DNA of 14,963 bases from an uncultured Caryophanales bacterium (GTDB lineage: Bacteria > Bacillota_I > Bacilli_A > RFN20 > CAG-826). Made by a program: the position numbers and the translations under genes. This document shows positions 14,700 through 14,963 of this stretch, one piece after another. The stretch spans positions 1-14,963 of the forward strand of contig CALAWM010000073.1 in assembly GCA_937895315.1 (NCBI GenBank), written 5' to 3'. The notes below the pieces were generated by a model. The model was given only the letters and a program-made list of their open reading frames with translations, searched no databases and had not been told where the DNA came from. Within the stretch, counting starts at the first letter, position 1. Each line of letters begins with the position of its first letter.

Positions 14700-14963
14700 T
14701 GTACTCAGTGTAACCTAATATATATGCAGGAGCATCATATGAAGGATAAAAAGAAATAGAATAGACTATGGAGCGGAGAATTCAAGTTAAAGGTGGTTTT
14801 AGACATCATTGAAAACGAACTCTCATACAGCCAAGCAGCGCGTAAATATGATATGTATTTATCATTAGGAAGTCTAAATGATACATTACCTGCTGGATGG
14901 GTATATTAGTATAGACTCTATGGTAAAGAGTGCTTTTTTCAAAAGCCTAAAGACTATCGTATC
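14700..14963 (+). mobile_element. IS3-family remnant, copy 2, left end and decayed OrfA (truncated by window)
   Basis: TGTACTCAGTGT at 14700 is the probable left terminal repeat, matching the inverted right end of copy 1. From ATGAAGG (14739) the DNA is about 90 percent identical to 10484-10707 and keeps one OrfA frame (WSGEFKLKVVLDIIENE, QAARKYDMYL, RLYGKECFF). That frame has TAG stops at codon 7 (14757-14759) and again after WVY (near 14907), so it is dead. It continues beyond the right edge of the window. Confidence 0.85.

Overview
The window is AT-rich DNA with standard stop codons. It carries a complete type II-A CRISPR-Cas locus followed by a patchwork of decayed accessory genes. The Cas protein types, the compact TG..CA-ended IS3 remnants, the Shine-Dalgarno sites and the base composition suggest a low-GC Gram-positive lineage (Bacillota or Mycoplasmatota, for example an Acholeplasma-, Izemoplasma- or Erysipelotrichia-like bacterium). 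This placement is inference; no rRNA or tRNA gene is present to confirm it.

Positions 1-2157 are the leader-proximal part of a CRISPR array (33 repeats in view, 32 complete spacers, running off the left edge). It is transcribed leftward, in the same direction as csn2, cas2, cas1 and cas9 (2200-8197, minus strand), which overlap or nearly touch and look like one operon. A very short leader (2158-2199) ends in ATTTGAG, the type II-A leader anchor. A tracrRNA gene (8231-8316, plus strand) lies directly upstream of cas9 and diverges from it. Its promoter runs through the cas9 ribosome binding site and reaches the start codon, and the best cas9 promoter candidates lie inside or beyond the tracrRNA gene. 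This interlocked tracrRNA/cas9 control region is the most unusual part of the window. The Cas9 C-terminus also lacks the arginine pair that reads NGG in the S. pyogenes enzyme.

Positions 8425-9344 hold two small membrane proteins. From about 9341 to 12316 almost everything is broken: the last codons of a DUF2075-type ATPase, half of a type I restriction specificity subunit (HsdS), an N-terminally truncated tyrosine recombinase, an internally deleted IS3-family element, a piece of a BspA-like leucine-rich-repeat surface protein, and the first ~107 residues of a metallo-beta-lactamase-fold protein. HsdS next to a recombinase is typical of phase-variable type I restriction loci, so this looks like the ruin of an older defence or variation locus beside an intact CRISPR system.

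Positions 12392-14437 encode a DEAD-box RNA helicase of RhlE type with an exceptionally long basic low-complexity tail. Upstream of it (about 14482-14660) is a structured, terminator-ended leader that could be an attenuator or a separate small RNA. The window ends in a second, stop-codon-riddled copy of the same IS3 element (from about 14700), in the same orientation as the first.
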